From Tautonia sociabilis (GTDB taxonomy: Bacteria; Planctomycetota; Planctomycetia; Isosphaerales; Isosphaeraceae), in assembly GCF_003977685.1 (NCBI RefSeq), contig NZ_RYZH01000007.1:97034-161033 (forward strand): a DNA stretch of 64,000 bases, written 5' to 3'. Positions within the stretch are counted from its first letter, which is position 1; each line of letters opens with the position of its first letter. The translations under genes were made by a program, and so were the position numbers. This document shows positions 1 to 8,892 of the stretch, one piece after another. A model generated the notes under the pieces. It saw nothing but the letters and a program-made list of their open reading frames with translations. It did not search any database and was not told the DNA's origin.

Positions 1-1
1 G

Positions 2-820
2 CGAGACAACTCCATCTCCCGGAGTTGGGCCCTGATGGCCGCCGGCGAGGTCAACGGCATCGTCTCGGCCGGCAGCACCGGCGCCATGGTCGCCTCGGCC
101 CTCTTCAACGCCAAGATGTTCCTGCCCGGCGTCCGCCGCCCCGGGATCGCCGCCATCTTCCCCTCGCACCAGGGTCCGGTGGTCATCGTCGACGTCGGGG
201 CGAACATGAACGCCCGCCCCGAGGACCTGTACCAGTACGGCGTGATGGGGAGCGTCTACGCCGAGCAGATCCTCGGTGTCGACCAGCCGAAGATCGGCCT
301 TTTGAACGTCGGCAGCGAGGACGCCAAGGGAACGGACCTCACCCGATCGACCGCCGCCCTCTTCCGCGCCGGCCCGATGCACGGCCGGTTCGTGGGGAAC
401 GTGGAAGGCCGAGACATCTACGACGGCAACGCCCGAGTTGTCGTCTGCGAGGGGTTCGTCGGCAATGTCCTGCTGAAGGCCGGCGAGGGGGCCGTCGAGT
501 TCCTCTTCTCCGAGCTGAAGCAGGAGATGGCCCGCCTCCTGCCCGAGATCCCCGAGGAGGCCGGCGGCAAGATCATCGCCTCGCTCCGAGGACTGAAGCG
601 CCGCTACGAGTACCACGAATACGGCGGCGGTCCGCTGCTGGGCATCCGAGGCTCCTGCATCATCTGCCACGGCTCCAGCGACGCCCGAGCGATCAAGAAC
701 GCCCTGCGCGTCGCCTCCACCCTGGCCACCGACCGCGTCAACGACCAGATCATCCGAGACCTGGAGGCCGCCCCCCGGGTCGAGGAGGTCGCGCCGCCGC
801 CCAAGGGCGAGGCCGAGTAA
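2..820 (+). CDS. plsX: Phosphate acyltransferase PlsX, 5' end cut by the window
   Basis: PlsX makes acyl-phosphate from acyl-ACP, the first step of the PlsX/PlsY route to phosphatidic acid. The reading frame is open from base 2 and gives RDNSISRSWALMAAGEV followed by VNGIVSAGSTGAMVA, matching the family's central GxVSAGNTGA block, so the ATG at 35 is internal and the true start lies upstream of the window. Further family blocks are VDVGANMNARPEDL, LNVGSEDAKGTDL and EGFVGNVLLKAGEG. The C-terminal half, with GGGPLLGIRGSCIICHGSSDARAIKNAL, is complete and ends in TAA. It leads a plus-strand fatty-acid synthesis cluster, as in many bacteria. The C-terminal tail is slightly long and Pro/Glu-rich. 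Identification is secure from sequence motifs and context. Confidence 0.94.
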   Translation, partial: RDNSISRSWALMAAGEVNGIVSAGSTGAMVASALFNAKMFLPGVRRPGIAAIFPSHQGPVVIVDVGANMNARPEDLYQYGVMGSVYAEQILGVDQPKIGLLNVGSEDAKGTDLTRSTAALFRAGPMHGRFVGNVEGRDIYDGNARVVVCEGFVGNVLLKAGEGAVEFLFSELKQEMARLLPEIPEEAGGKIIASLRGLKRRYEYHEYGGGPLLGIRGSCIICHGSSDARAIKNALRVASTLATDRVNDQIIRDLEAAPRVEEVAPPPKGEAE

Positions 821-1195
821 GATGAAGGAGAAGGCGTCTCGATCGGGCAGGCGCCCCGCCCTCCCTCGATCGACGGCAGGCAAGGCGGAGCCCCCCGCGT
901 CACCCACTCGGCCTCGTCCCTCCTCCCTCCCGGCGGCGATCGCCCGATGCGGGCGATCCCCCCGGCTCGAAGTCCTCGGGCAGGCCGGGCACGATCCCTG
1001 GGTCGCTTCTTGGGGGGATGACCCACGCCTCGCTGGTCGTCTCCCGGCCAGAGGAGGCAGGATCCCGTCCACCCTGCTCGACCCTCGGGAGCGCTTGGCC
1101 GAGGAGGAGGCCCGGTGGCCGCACCGGCCCGACGCCCGGCATCCCAACGCAACGCAACGATCCCCTGAGTTGATCCGATCCGATCCGGAGCGAGC
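821..1195. other. Intergenic spacer between plsX and fabD
   Basis: No convincing gene. An open frame at 822-1199 ends in a 4-base overlap with the fabD start, but it is Arg/Pro-rich and lacks the G/C bias at codon position three shown by its neighbours. An 8-bp inverted repeat (GATCGCCC, loop GATGC, GGGCGATC) lies at 938-958, without a T-tract. Confidence 0.5.
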
Positions 1196-2116
1196 ATGAG
1201 CAAGGTCGCCTTCCTCTTCCCCGGCCAGGGCGCGCAGGCCGTCGGCATGGGCAAGGAGCTGTACGAGCAGGTCCCGGCGGCTCGGGCCCTGTTCGACCGG
1301 GCCGACGAGGTCCTCGGCTTCCCGCTCTCGAAGCTCTGCTTCGAGGGGCCCGCCGACGCGCTGGAGGCGACCGATGTCAGCCAGCCGGCCATCTACGTCG
1401 CCAGCCTCGCGGCCCTCGAAGACCTGAAGGCGAGCGAGCCCGACCTCGTCGCCTCCGCCGCCGGCGCCGCGGGCCTGAGCCTGGGAGAGTACACTGCGCT
1501 GGCCTTCGCCGGGGCGATCGGGTTCGAGGACGGCCTCCGTGTCGTTCGCCGCCGCGGCGAGGCGATGCAGGCGGCCTCGGTCGCCAACCCCAGCGGCATG
1601 ACGAGCGTGCTCGGCCTGGACGAGGCGAAGGTCGACGAGCTGATCGCCCGGGTGGCCTCGGCCGGCGGCGGCACCATCTGGAAGGCAAACCTCCTCTGCC
1701 CGGGGAACATCGTCGTCTCGGGCTCGAAGGAGGCCCTGGCGCTCGTCGAGCCGATCGCCGCCGAGCTGGGGGCGATGAAGGTCGTCCCGCTCGCCGTGGC
1801 CGGCGCCTTCCACACCGACCTGATGCGGCCGGCCGATGAGCAGCTCGCCGAGGTCCTCGCCTCGGCCGACCTGAAGGCTCCCCGACTGCCGGTCTACTCC
1901 AACGTCACCGGCGCCCCGCACGGCGACGACCCCATCGGCATCCGCCAGGCCCTCGCCATCCAGGTCACCCGAGGGGTGCTCTGGGAAGCCTCGATGCGCC
2001 GGATGCTCGCCGACGGCTTCGACACCTTCTACGAGATCGGCCCCGGCCGAGTGCTGACCGGCCTGCTCAAGCGGATCAACCGCAAGACCCCCTGCACCAG
2101 CGTCCCGGCCCGCTGA
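1196..2116 (+). CDS. fabD: Malonyl-CoA:ACP transacylase FabD
   Basis: Loads malonyl groups from CoA onto acyl carrier protein for chain extension in type II fatty-acid synthesis. The 306-aa length is normal for FabD. The N-terminal LFPGQGAQ motif is at residues 7-14, the nucleophile Ser95 sits in GLSLGEY, and the catalytic His206 sits in AGAFHTDLM. The oxyanion-hole region QPAIYVAS is also present. The start ATG follows GGAG at 1187-1190 with 5-base spacing. It lies between plsX and fabG on the same strand; the 375-base spacer upstream may mean separate transcription from plsX. The ending, GPGRVLTGLLKRI, is typical. Confidence 0.97.
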   Translation: MSKVAFLFPGQGAQAVGMGKELYEQVPAARALFDRADEVLGFPLSKLCFEGPADALEATDVSQPAIYVASLAALEDLKASEPDLVASAAGAAGLSLGEYTALAFAGAIGFEDGLRVVRRRGEAMQAASVANPSGMTSVLGLDEAKVDELIARVASAGGGTIWKANLLCPGNIVVSGSKEALALVEPIAAELGAMKVVPLAVAGAFHTDLMRPADEQLAEVLASADLKAPRLPVYSNVTGAPHGDDPIGIRQALAIQVTRGVLWEASMRRMLADGFDTFYEIGPGRVLTGLLKRINRKTPCTSVPAR

Positions 2117-2207
2117 TCGCCCGATTCGTCCGGAGGAGGGCCCCAAAACGAGCACGTCCCGCGTTCGTCGCCGAGACCGGCTCGATCGCCGCTCGATCGG
2201 TCGGCTC

Positions 2208-2438
2208 ATGACCGGCGCCGAATGCGACGCGATTCCGCACGAGAACGTCGACCCCGCGTTCGTCTGCGCGCTGGTCCGGGGAATCCTGATCGTGAACCCG
2301 ATCCCGCTGTCGAGCGCGCGAGGCCCGAACAACCTGCTCGGGTTCCTCCTCCGGCTCAATCAGGACCAGCACCCGGAAGGCGTTTGCCTGGACGGAACGC
2401 TCTTTAAGGAAGAGGTCGAACTGAGCCCAGATGACTGA
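2208..2438 (+). CDS. Small hypothetical protein in the fab cluster (76 aa)
   Basis: Not recognised. The frame shows the strong G/C preference at codon position three typical of real genes here, whereas the overlapping minus-strand frame does not, so plus-strand coding is favoured. The product starts MTGAECDAIPHENV, has a hydrophobic middle (FVCALVRGILIVNPIPL) and an acidic end (EEVELSPDD). It contains two cysteines and no known motif. Its last 8 bases overlap the next small gene, which suggests translational coupling. No clear ribosome-binding site precedes the ATG, and the frame stays open upstream for at least 15 codons, so the start is uncertain. Position inside a fatty-acid synthesis cluster says nothing firm about function. 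Confidence 0.45.
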   Translation: MTGAECDAIPHENVDPAFVCALVRGILIVNPIPLSSARGPNNLLGFLLRLNQDQHPEGVCLDGTLFKEEVELSPDD

Positions 2439-2697
2439 GGTTCCCGCTCTCCTCGAACCCGACGCGGAGGCCCCTCCCCCCGGCGAGGAGCTCCGGAACC
2501 CCCACCCGCACCCGGTCCGGATCCTCATCCACGGGCCGGGACAGGTCCGGTCGTGGTGGCTGGCCGATGCCGATGGCGACCGGGAGGCGCTGGCCGCCCC
2601 GTTCGTGGCCGGTCAGATGCTCGTCCTGGGCCCGGGGGAGCGGATCGGGATCGATTCCGAGGCGGCCCCGCGATGGCGGTGGCTGGCGGGGACCTGA
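2431..2697 (+). CDS. Small hypothetical protein overlapping the preceding gene (88 aa)
   Basis: Not recognised. Codon position three is almost always G or C, supporting real coding. The start ATG lies inside the last codons of the preceding small gene (8-base overlap). The N-terminus is acidic and proline-rich, then a compact segment with VRILIHGPGQVRSWWL, MLVLGPGERIGI and a Trp-rich end (RWRWLAGT) suggests a small beta-rich domain. There is no signal peptide, membrane segment or cysteine pair. It lies 155 bases upstream of fabG on the same strand. It may form a two-gene unit with the 76-aa gene; whether either affects lipid synthesis cannot be told from sequence. Confidence 0.5.
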   Translation: MTEVPALLEPDAEAPPPGEELRNPHPHPVRILIHGPGQVRSWWLADADGDREALAAPFVAGQMLVLGPGERIGIDSEAAPRWRWLAGT

Positions 2698-2852
2698 CTC
2701 CGCCGGCCCTCGGCGCCCGGGGCCCGGCCCTCCTCCGCCGAATTGCCCTTGATCGGCCGCGATGAGGGGGGATATAACCGCCGAAATTCCACCGAGATCC
2801 GGCCGGGCTCCCCCTCGGGGGGGGGTCGGCCGCGCCGAAGGACCAATCGCTC

Positions 2853-3629
2853 ATGGCCGCCGACGCATCTTCCCCTCCCGGTTGCAGGGTCGACTTGACG
2901 GGCCAGGTGGCCCTGGTGACGGGGGCCTCCCGCGGGATCGGCCGCGCGATCGCCGAGCGGTTGGCCGCATGCGGGGCGTCGGTCGCGGCCGTGGCCCGCT
3001 CGGTCGAGGGCCTCTCGGGCACCGTCGAGGCGATCCGGGCCGCCGGGGGCACCGCCGAGCCGTTCGCCGGCAGCGTCGCCAGCTCCGACGAGGTCAACCG
3101 GATCGTCGGCGAGGTCGAGGCGAAATTCGAGAAGGTGCACGTCCTGGTCAATAATGCCGGGATTACCCGGGACGGCCTGATGCTCCGCATGGAGGACCAG
3201 GCGTTCCGGGAGGTGCTGGAAACGAACCTCTTCGGCGCCTTCTACTTCACCCGGGCCGTGGGCGCCCTGATGATGCGGCAGCGCTACGGGAGGATCGTGA
3301 ACATTTCCAGCGTCGCCGGCCTGATGGGCAACCCGGGGCAGGCGAACTACTCGGCGAGCAAGGCCGGCCTGATCGGCTTCACCCGCACGGTGGCCCGGGA
3401 GCTGGCGAGCCGGAACATCACAGTCAACGCCGTGGCCCCCGGGTTCATCGAGACGGACATGACCGACGTGCTGCCCGAGAAGATCAAGGAGATGGTCAAG
3501 GAGCACGTCCCGATGAAGAAATTCGGCCAGGTGGAGGACATCGCCGACCTGGTCTGCTACCTCTCGGGGCCCGGGGCGCGATACCTGACTGGCCAGGTGA
3601 TCGCCGTCGATGGCGGAATGACCTCGTGA
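2853..3629 (+). CDS. fabG: 3-oxoacyl-ACP reductase FabG
   Basis: NADPH-dependent reduction of 3-oxoacyl-ACP to 3-hydroxyacyl-ACP in fatty-acid elongation. It is a classic short-chain dehydrogenase: the cofactor loop TGASRGIG is at residues 23-30, the structural NNAG near 100-103, a serine in NISSVAG near 152, and the catalytic YSASK ends at Lys170. The C-terminal PGFIETDMTDVLPEKIKE and YLTGQVIAVDGGM blocks are characteristic of FabG rather than other SDRs. The 258-aa length includes a short N-terminal extension of about 15 residues. GAAGGA-like sequence (GAAGGA at 2837-2842) lies 10 bases before the ATG. Context between fabD and acpP makes the assignment firm. Confidence 0.96.
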   Translation: MAADASSPPGCRVDLTGQVALVTGASRGIGRAIAERLAACGASVAAVARSVEGLSGTVEAIRAAGGTAEPFAGSVASSDEVNRIVGEVEAKFEKVHVLVNNAGITRDGLMLRMEDQAFREVLETNLFGAFYFTRAVGALMMRQRYGRIVNISSVAGLMGNPGQANYSASKAGLIGFTRTVARELASRNITVNAVAPGFIETDMTDVLPEKIKEMVKEHVPMKKFGQVEDIADLVCYLSGPGARYLTGQVIAVDGGMTS

Positions 3630-3991
3630 CGGGCCGGCGCCCATGATCTGAACACCCCGGGACTTGCGCCGATCCCCCGCGGGGGGCCAGGCAGTGTAGA
3701 CAATCCGGGGGCCGCCTGATAAGGTGTTGCCCTCGGGGTCCCTCGATTCCGTTGCGGCTGACCCCGCGCCTCCGGCCGGTGGACGGAGGCCCTGCGGGGC
3801 CGTCTCGGGGCGAGGCCGGAGGCTCGCCCCGGCCGACCGGCCCCGTTCCGGTCCGTCCACCCCCCACCGTCTTCCTCATCATCGCCTTCGAGCCAACCGC
3901 CAACCCTACCTGCCGGCAGCCGGGCCGTTGCCGCCCGTCCAGGGAAGGACGCGGGCCGGCCGATGCCCCCCGAGACCAAGGAGGTCCGCCC
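3630..3991. other. Spacer upstream of acpP
   Basis: No supported gene. The acpP frame stays open upstream to 3752, but that extension is Arg/Pro/Gly-rich and unlike any carrier protein, so it is treated as untranslated. No clear sigma-70 promoter or terminator was recognised by eye. Confidence 0.5.
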
Positions 3992-4225
3992 GTGTCGATC
4001 GAAGAACGCGTCGTCGAGATCGTCAGCGAGCAGATGGGAGTTGCCAAGGACCAGATCAAGCGCGAGACCGAGTTCATCAAGGACCTCGGCGCTGACTCGC
4101 TGGACACCGTCGAGCTCGTCATGGAGTTCGAGGAGGAGTTCGACATCCAGATCCCCGACGAGGAGGCTGAGAAGATTCAGACCGTCGGGCAGGCGATCGA
4201 CTACATCCAGGAACACAGCAAGTAA
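3992..4225 (+). CDS. acpP: Acyl carrier protein
   Basis: Carries growing acyl chains on a 4'-phosphopantetheine arm during fatty-acid synthesis. The 77-aa product is the standard ACP length, acidic, with the modification site Ser36 in [18 protein letters not shown]. The helix II and III sequences ([19 protein letters not shown]) are canonical. The GTG start was chosen because AAGGAGG at 3979-3985 is an excellent ribosome-binding site six bases upstream and because it gives an N-terminus ([14 protein letters not shown]) like other ACPs. A possible earlier start 240 bases upstream would add a basic low-complexity tail. It sits between fabG and fabF on the same strand, the usual order. Confidence 0.97.
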   Translation: MSIEERVVEIVSEQMGVAKDQIKRETEFIKDLGADSLDTVELVMEFEEEFDIQIPDEEAEKIQTVGQAIDYIQEHSK

Positions 4226-4345
4226 CCCCGGCCCGCGCTCGCCTCCCCTCGCAGGCCGAAGCAGGACCGGCGGAGGCGTCGCCGCCTCGCGACGCATCGC
4301 CGCCGGCCCGCCGAGTCGAGCCGCATCGAATCGAGACCGAAGCTC

Positions 4346-5590
4346 ATGTCGCGCCGCGTCTTCATCACGGGCTTGGGGGTCGTCACCGGGCTGGGGGAGA
4401 CCCTCGAGGACTTCTGGTCCGGGCTGCTGGAGGGCAAAAGCGGCGTCGGACCGCTGACCCTCTTCGACACCTCGCAGTTCAAGGTCCACTTCGGCGGCCA
4501 GGTCCGCGACTGGGATCCCGACGCCCGCTTCGGCCACAAGGAGGCCCGGCGGATCGACCGCTTCGCCCAGTTCGCCCTGGTGGCCGCTGAGTCGGCCGTG
4601 AAGGACTCCGGGATCGACTTCGCCGCCCCCCCGGTCCCACCGGAACGCTGCGGCGTGTTCATCGGCTCGGGCATCGGCGGCCTCAACGAGTTCGAGGAGC
4701 AGCACCGCAACCTGATCGAGAAGGGCCCTCGGCAGATCAGCGCCTTCACCATCCCCAAGCTGATGGTCAACGCCGCCAGCGGCCAGATCTCCATCAAGTA
4801 CGGGCTGAAGGGCCCGACCTCGGCCATGGCGACCGCCTGCGCCAGCGCCGCCAACGCCATCGGCGACGCCTTCAAGGCAATCCAGGCCGGCTGGGCCGAC
4901 GTGATGGTCACCGGAGGCTCCGAGGCCGCCATCACCCACATGGGACTCGGCGGCTTCGCCTCGATGCGTGCCCTCTCCACCCGCAACGACGACCCCCAGC
5001 GCGCCAGCCGCCCCTTCGACAAGGACCGAGACGGCTTCGTCCTCGCCGAAGGAGCCGGTGTCCTCATCATCGAGGCCGAGGAGGTCGCCCGGGCCCGGGG
5101 CGCCCGCGTCTACGCCGAGCTCCTGGGCTACGGCATGTCGGCCGACGGCACGCACATCACCGCCCCCGACGAGGAAGGCCGAGGCGCCGCCCGAGCCATG
5201 CGGATGTGCCTGGCCGACGGCCGATGCAACCCCGAGCAGGTCGGCTACATCAACGCCCACGGCACCAGCACGGGTCTGGGCGACCTGGCCGAGACCAAGG
5301 CCATGAAGGCCATCTTCGGCGACCACGCCAAGAACGGCCTGATGGTCTCCAGCACCAAAAGCCACCTGGGCCACCTGCTCGGCGCCTCGGGAGGCGTGGA
5401 ACTGGTCGCCTCCGCCCTGGCGATCCATCGCGCTGCCCTGCCCCCGACGATCAACCTCGACGAGCCCGGCGAGGGCTGCGACCTCGACTACATCCCCCAC
5501 ACCGCCCGAGAGGTCCGCGTCGACCGGGTCATGTCCAACAGCTTCGGCTTCGGCGGCCACAACGCCAGCCTGCTCATCGGCCGCGTCTGA
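4346..5590 (+). CDS. fabF: 3-oxoacyl-ACP synthase II FabF
   Basis: Condenses malonyl-ACP with acyl-ACP, the elongating step of fatty-acid synthesis. At 414 aa it has the usual FabF length. The thiolase-fold catalytic triad is visible: Cys165 in ATACASAANAIGDA, the first His in NAHGTSTGLGD and the second in SSTKSHLGHLLGASG. The N-terminus RVFITGLGVVTGLG and the C-terminal NSFGFGGHNASLL are family hallmarks. Separated from acpP by 120 bases, it closes the cluster; the next gene on the other side runs convergently. FabF rather than FabB is inferred from the acpP linkage and overall motif pattern. Confidence 0.96.
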   Translation: MSRRVFITGLGVVTGLGETLEDFWSGLLEGKSGVGPLTLFDTSQFKVHFGGQVRDWDPDARFGHKEARRIDRFAQFALVAAESAVKDSGIDFAAPPVPPERCGVFIGSGIGGLNEFEEQHRNLIEKGPRQISAFTIPKLMVNAASGQISIKYGLKGPTSAMATACASAANAIGDAFKAIQAGWADVMVTGGSEAAITHMGLGGFASMRALSTRNDDPQRASRPFDKDRDGFVLAEGAGVLIIEAEEVARARGARVYAELLGYGMSADGTHITAPDEEGRGAARAMRMCLADGRCNPEQVGYINAHGTSTGLGDLAETKAMKAIFGDHAKNGLMVSSTKSHLGHLLGASGGVELVASALAIHRAALPPTINLDEPGEGCDLDYIPHTAREVRVDRVMSNSFGFGGHNASLLIGRV

Positions 5591-5753
5591 CCTCCCCGGG
5601 GATCGGAGGAGCCTTTCCTCCGATGCCCCTCCCTCGGCGAGCGGCCCTCCCTCCCTTCGCTCCTCCCTCCGGCCCGGATCCCCTCGCGTTCGGATCCGGG
5701 CTCCCCGATCCGCCGACCCCCACGCTCCCATCCCGCCGACCCGGCAAGGGTGA

Positions 5754-5786
5754 AGGCCCTCCTCGATCGGACGATCAGGAGGGCCT
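5754..5786. terminator. Hairpin between convergent fabF and hpf
   Basis: AGGCCCTCCT at 5754-5763 and AGGAGGGCCT at 5777-5786 form a perfect 10-bp stem; an inner GATC/GATC pair can extend it. There is no clear T-tract, so termination is inferred from its position between convergent genes. Confidence 0.4.
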
Positions 5787-5873
5787 CGGCGCGGTTCCGG
5801 GTCGTCGAGGCCGGGGCCCGGGGCTCCACTTGGCCTCCGGTTGTCCCCCCGGCCGACCGGGCCTGCCTCCGGA

Positions 5874-6215
5874 TCACCTCGGCCCGGAGCCGGCTCCCCC
5901 GCCGTGGCGATGGTCGCGACGGCGGTCGAGCACCTTGCCCACCGCGTGGCAGGCGCGGTGGGCCGCGTGGTCGATCGCCGCCGCCAGTTCGGATCGGGTC
6001 GCGTCCACGACCACCGGCTCCTCGGCCGGCAGGTTCACGACAATGCGACAGCGCATGTCATCCCCGCCCCGGGGTCCGTTCTCGTCGGAAACGAAGACCG
6101 TGACGCGGTCGACCCGCCGGGCGAACCGATCCAGCGCGAAGCCAAGCCGCCGTTCGATATGGGACCGGGCCTCATCGTCGAGCCGCCCCCGGCCGTGTCG
6201 AATCTCCAGCTGCAT
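5874..6215 (-). CDS. hpf: Short ribosome hibernation factor, HPF/RaiA (S30AE) family
   Basis: Family members bind the 30S decoding region and inactivate ribosomes in stationary phase. The 113-aa product starts MQLEIRHGRGRLDDEA and contains the S30AE pattern of a DRFARRVDRVTVFVSDENG strand-helix region, GGDDMRCRIVVNLP and an alanine-rich helix (ELAAAIDHAAHRACHAVGK). It ends shortly after this domain with a basic His/Arg/Gly tail, so it is the short form and lacks the C-terminal dimerisation domain of long HPF. It faces fabF convergently and lies downstream of thrS on the same strand, 252 bases away. Whether it acts as HPF (dimerising) or RaiA (monomer-locking) cannot be decided from sequence. 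Confidence 0.8.
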   Translation of the reverse strand: MQLEIRHGRGRLDDEARSHIERRLGFALDRFARRVDRVTVFVSDENGPRGGDDMRCRIVVNLPAEEPVVVDATRSELAAAIDHAAHRACHAVGKVLDRRRDHRHGGGAGSGPR

Positions 6216-6467
6216 GTGCCCCCCGATCGTCTTCGAGGCGCGCCGGCAACGGCCGGTCCCCGACGAGGGTGATGCCCCGCTCCCGGCGCTCGGGTCAGAA
6301 GAAGATTAGGTTAAACACTCCCGGCGCGCCCCCCGGGAGCAACATCCGCCGCCGGCTCCGACCAATCCGGAGGACGCACCCTCTCCCTCTCCCCGAGCCA
6401 GGGGAGTCGGGCCGCCGCTCCGTTGCCCGGCCCTGGGGAGCGGACGGCGGCCGAGGATCGGGCCCGC

Positions 6468-8645
6468 TCAGTAGGCGTGCTTCTCGCCCTGATCGGCCGG
6501 AGGGACATCCTCCGGAGGGGAGAGGGGGGAGGCGGCCTGTCGGATCGCCCGGGAATCGGCCTCGGCTCGGAGCCGGGAGACGGCCTCGGCCAGCGTCATC
6601 GCGCCGAGGTCGCCGTCGATGCGGTCGCGGAAGGCGACGAGGCCGGCCTCGGCCTCCTTGGCGCCGACGACGAGCATCACCGGGATCTTCTCGAGCTGGG
6701 CGTCCCGGATCTTCGCGCCGATCTTCTCCGGCCGGCGGTCGACCGAGGCGCGGAGGCCGGCGGCCTTCAGCTCGTTCAGCACGAGGTCGGCGTACTCGGC
6801 CACCTTGTCGGAGATCGGCAGCACTCGGACCTGCTCCGGGGCGAGCCAGAGGGGGAACGCCCCCGCGAAGTGCTCGATGAGGATCCCCATGAACCGCTCC
6901 ATCGAGCCGAACGGAGCGCGGTGGATCATCACCGGCCGGTGCGGCTTGTTGTCCGGCCCGGTGTATTCCAGGCCGAAGCGCTCGGGGAGCAGGTAGTCGA
7001 GCTGCACGGTGCCGAGCTGCCAGCGGCGGCCGAGACAGTCTCGGACGACGAAGTCGGCCTTCGGGCCGTAGAAGGCGGCTTCGCCGACGGCCTCCTCGTA
7101 GGAGAGACCCATCTCGTCGAGCACCGAGCGGATGTCGGCCTCGGCGCGCTCCCAAACGGCGAAGTCGGCCCCCTTGAACTTGGGGTCGCTCGGGTCGCTC
7201 TTGGAGAGTCGGATCGTGTAGTCGGCCAGGCCGAGGCTCTCCAGCACGTACTGGGTCAGCTCCATGGTGGCCCGGAACTCGCCTCGGACCTGCTCCGGCG
7301 TGCAGAACAGGTGGGCGTCGTCCTGGGTGAAGCCGCGGACCCGGGTCAGGCCGGCGAGCTGGCCGGACTGCTCGTAGCGGTAGACGGTGCCGAACTCCGC
7401 GAGGCGGACGGGCAGATCCCGGTAGCTGCGGGGGTGGGCGGCGTAGATCTGGATGTGGTGGGGGCAATTCATCGGCTTGAGCAGGTATTCCTCGCTCACG
7501 CCGTGCTCCATCACGTAGCCGATCCGACCGGCGGCGTCGAGCTCCCAGTACTCCTTCTCCTCGATCCGGGCCTCCGCCAGCAGCACCTTCTGCGTGTCGT
7601 CGTCCAGCTCGCCGCGTTCCAGCCCGGCGACGAGCGCCATGGCCGGGTCGTTGAGCATCTTCAGGGTGGGGAACTGCGAGTCTCGGTAATAGGGGTAGTG
7701 CCCGCTGGTCTTGTACAGCTCGACCTTGCCGATATGAGGCGTATAAACAGGCTCATAACCTCGCTTGAGCAGCTCGTCCTTCAGGAACTGCTCGAGGATG
7801 CCCCGAACGATCGCCCCCTTGGGCATCCAGAGAATGAGGCCCGAACCGACCTTCTCCGACAGGGTGAACAGCCCCAGCTCCTTGCCGAGCTTGCGGTGGT
7901 CGCGCTTCTTGGCCTCCTCGATTCGGGTGAGGAAGGCGTCGAGGTCCTTCTTGTCGAAGAAGGCGGTGCCGTAGAGGCGCTGGAGCATCGGCCCGTCGGC
8001 CTGCCCCTTCCAGTGGGCCGCGGCGATCGAGAGCAGCTTGAACGCCCCGACCTTGCCGGCGTGGGGGATGTGCGGCCCTCGGCAGAGGTCGACGAACTCC
8101 CCCTGCCGGTAGAAGGAGAGGATGCCGTACTTGTGCAATTCCTGGTCGATGTGCTCGACCTTCAGGTCCTGCCCCAGGTCCTCGCAGAACTGGCGGGCGT
8201 CGGGCACGGGGAGGGTGAAGCGCTCGAAGGGCTCGGCGAGGGCGACGATCTGCCGCATCTCGGCCTCGATGGCCGGGAAGTCGTCCTCGGAGATGGTCCG
8301 GGAGCCGGGCAGGTCGATGTCGTAGTAGAAGCCGGTCGCGGTGGTTGGGCCGAAGGCGAGCCGGGCGCCGGGGAAGAGGCGGAGCACGGCCCGGGCCATG
8401 ACGTGCGCCGTCGAATGCCGGAGCACGTCGAGGGCCTCGGGATCCTTCGGGGTGAGAACGCGGAAGGGGATCGGCCCCCCATCTTCGGCTTCGAGGGGGC
8501 GGTCGAGGTCGACCACCGTGCCCTTCGCCTCGGCGGCGACGGCGGCCTCGGCCAACCGTTTGCCGATCGAGGCGGCGACGTCCCTCGGCCGGACGCCCTC
8601 GGGGAACTCCTTGACCGAACCGTCCGGCAACTGGATCTGGACCAT
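6468..8645 (-). CDS. thrS: Threonine--tRNA ligase
   Basis: Charges tRNA-Thr. The 725-aa protein has the full architecture: an N-terminal TGS domain ([15 protein letters not shown]), the editing domain with [16 protein letters not shown], and a class II catalytic core. The core shows the motif-2 region [17 protein letters not shown], the zinc-site [10 protein letters not shown], and a C-terminal anticodon-binding domain ([18 protein letters not shown]). It is longer than typical ThrRS (about 640 aa); the extra length is partly an acidic insertion between the [21 protein letters not shown] segment and the core, and a C-terminal tail of about 30 residues ending GEKHAY. It diverges from the kinase gene. 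No T-box leader was recognised upstream. Confidence 0.97.
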   Translation of the reverse strand: MVQIQLPDGSVKEFPEGVRPRDVAASIGKRLAEAAVAAEAKGTVVDLDRPLEAEDGGPIPFRVLTPKDPEALDVLRHSTAHVMARAVLRLFPGARLAFGPTTATGFYYDIDLPGSRTISEDDFPAIEAEMRQIVALAEPFERFTLPVPDARQFCEDLGQDLKVEHIDQELHKYGILSFYRQGEFVDLCRGPHIPHAGKVGAFKLLSIAAAHWKGQADGPMLQRLYGTAFFDKKDLDAFLTRIEEAKKRDHRKLGKELGLFTLSEKVGSGLILWMPKGAIVRGILEQFLKDELLKRGYEPVYTPHIGKVELYKTSGHYPYYRDSQFPTLKMLNDPAMALVAGLERGELDDDTQKVLLAEARIEEKEYWELDAAGRIGYVMEHGVSEEYLLKPMNCPHHIQIYAAHPRSYRDLPVRLAEFGTVYRYEQSGQLAGLTRVRGFTQDDAHLFCTPEQVRGEFRATMELTQYVLESLGLADYTIRLSKSDPSDPKFKGADFAVWERAEADIRSVLDEMGLSYEEAVGEAAFYGPKADFVVRDCLGRRWQLGTVQLDYLLPERFGLEYTGPDNKPHRPVMIHRAPFGSMERFMGILIEHFAGAFPLWLAPEQVRVLPISDKVAEYADLVLNELKAAGLRASVDRRPEKIGAKIRDAQLEKIPVMLVVGAKEAEAGLVAFRDRIDGDLGAMTLAEAVSRLRAEADSRAIRQAASPLSPPEDVPPADQGEKHAY

Positions 8646-8892
8646 CGTTCGCTTCGCCCGACCGCGCCCGGCCGGCCCTGGAGACGACGCCGCCGCCCCC
8701 TCCGACCCACAACGCCGGCCCGGGGCGGCCCGTCAACTCGAATCGGTTTCCTCGACTCGGTAGACTAGCACGAGGGTTCGCGCCGCGTCCAGCGAGGCGG
8801 CGCGACGACCCGGGGCCCGATGGTCCAGCATGGTGGAAGGACCGCCGGGCCGGGATCGTGAGCCTCCGGCTTGCCCGCCGGAGGCCCGAGGA

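Noticed and set aside
822..1199. 125-residue open frame that ends in a 4-base overlap with fabD
   Set aside because: Arg/Pro-rich composition and weak third-position bias mark it as a chance open frame in high-GC DNA; no ribosome-binding site.
3752..3991. N-terminal extension of the acyl carrier protein
   Set aside because: A strong ribosome-binding site precedes the GTG at 3992 and the extension is low-complexity and unlike any ACP.
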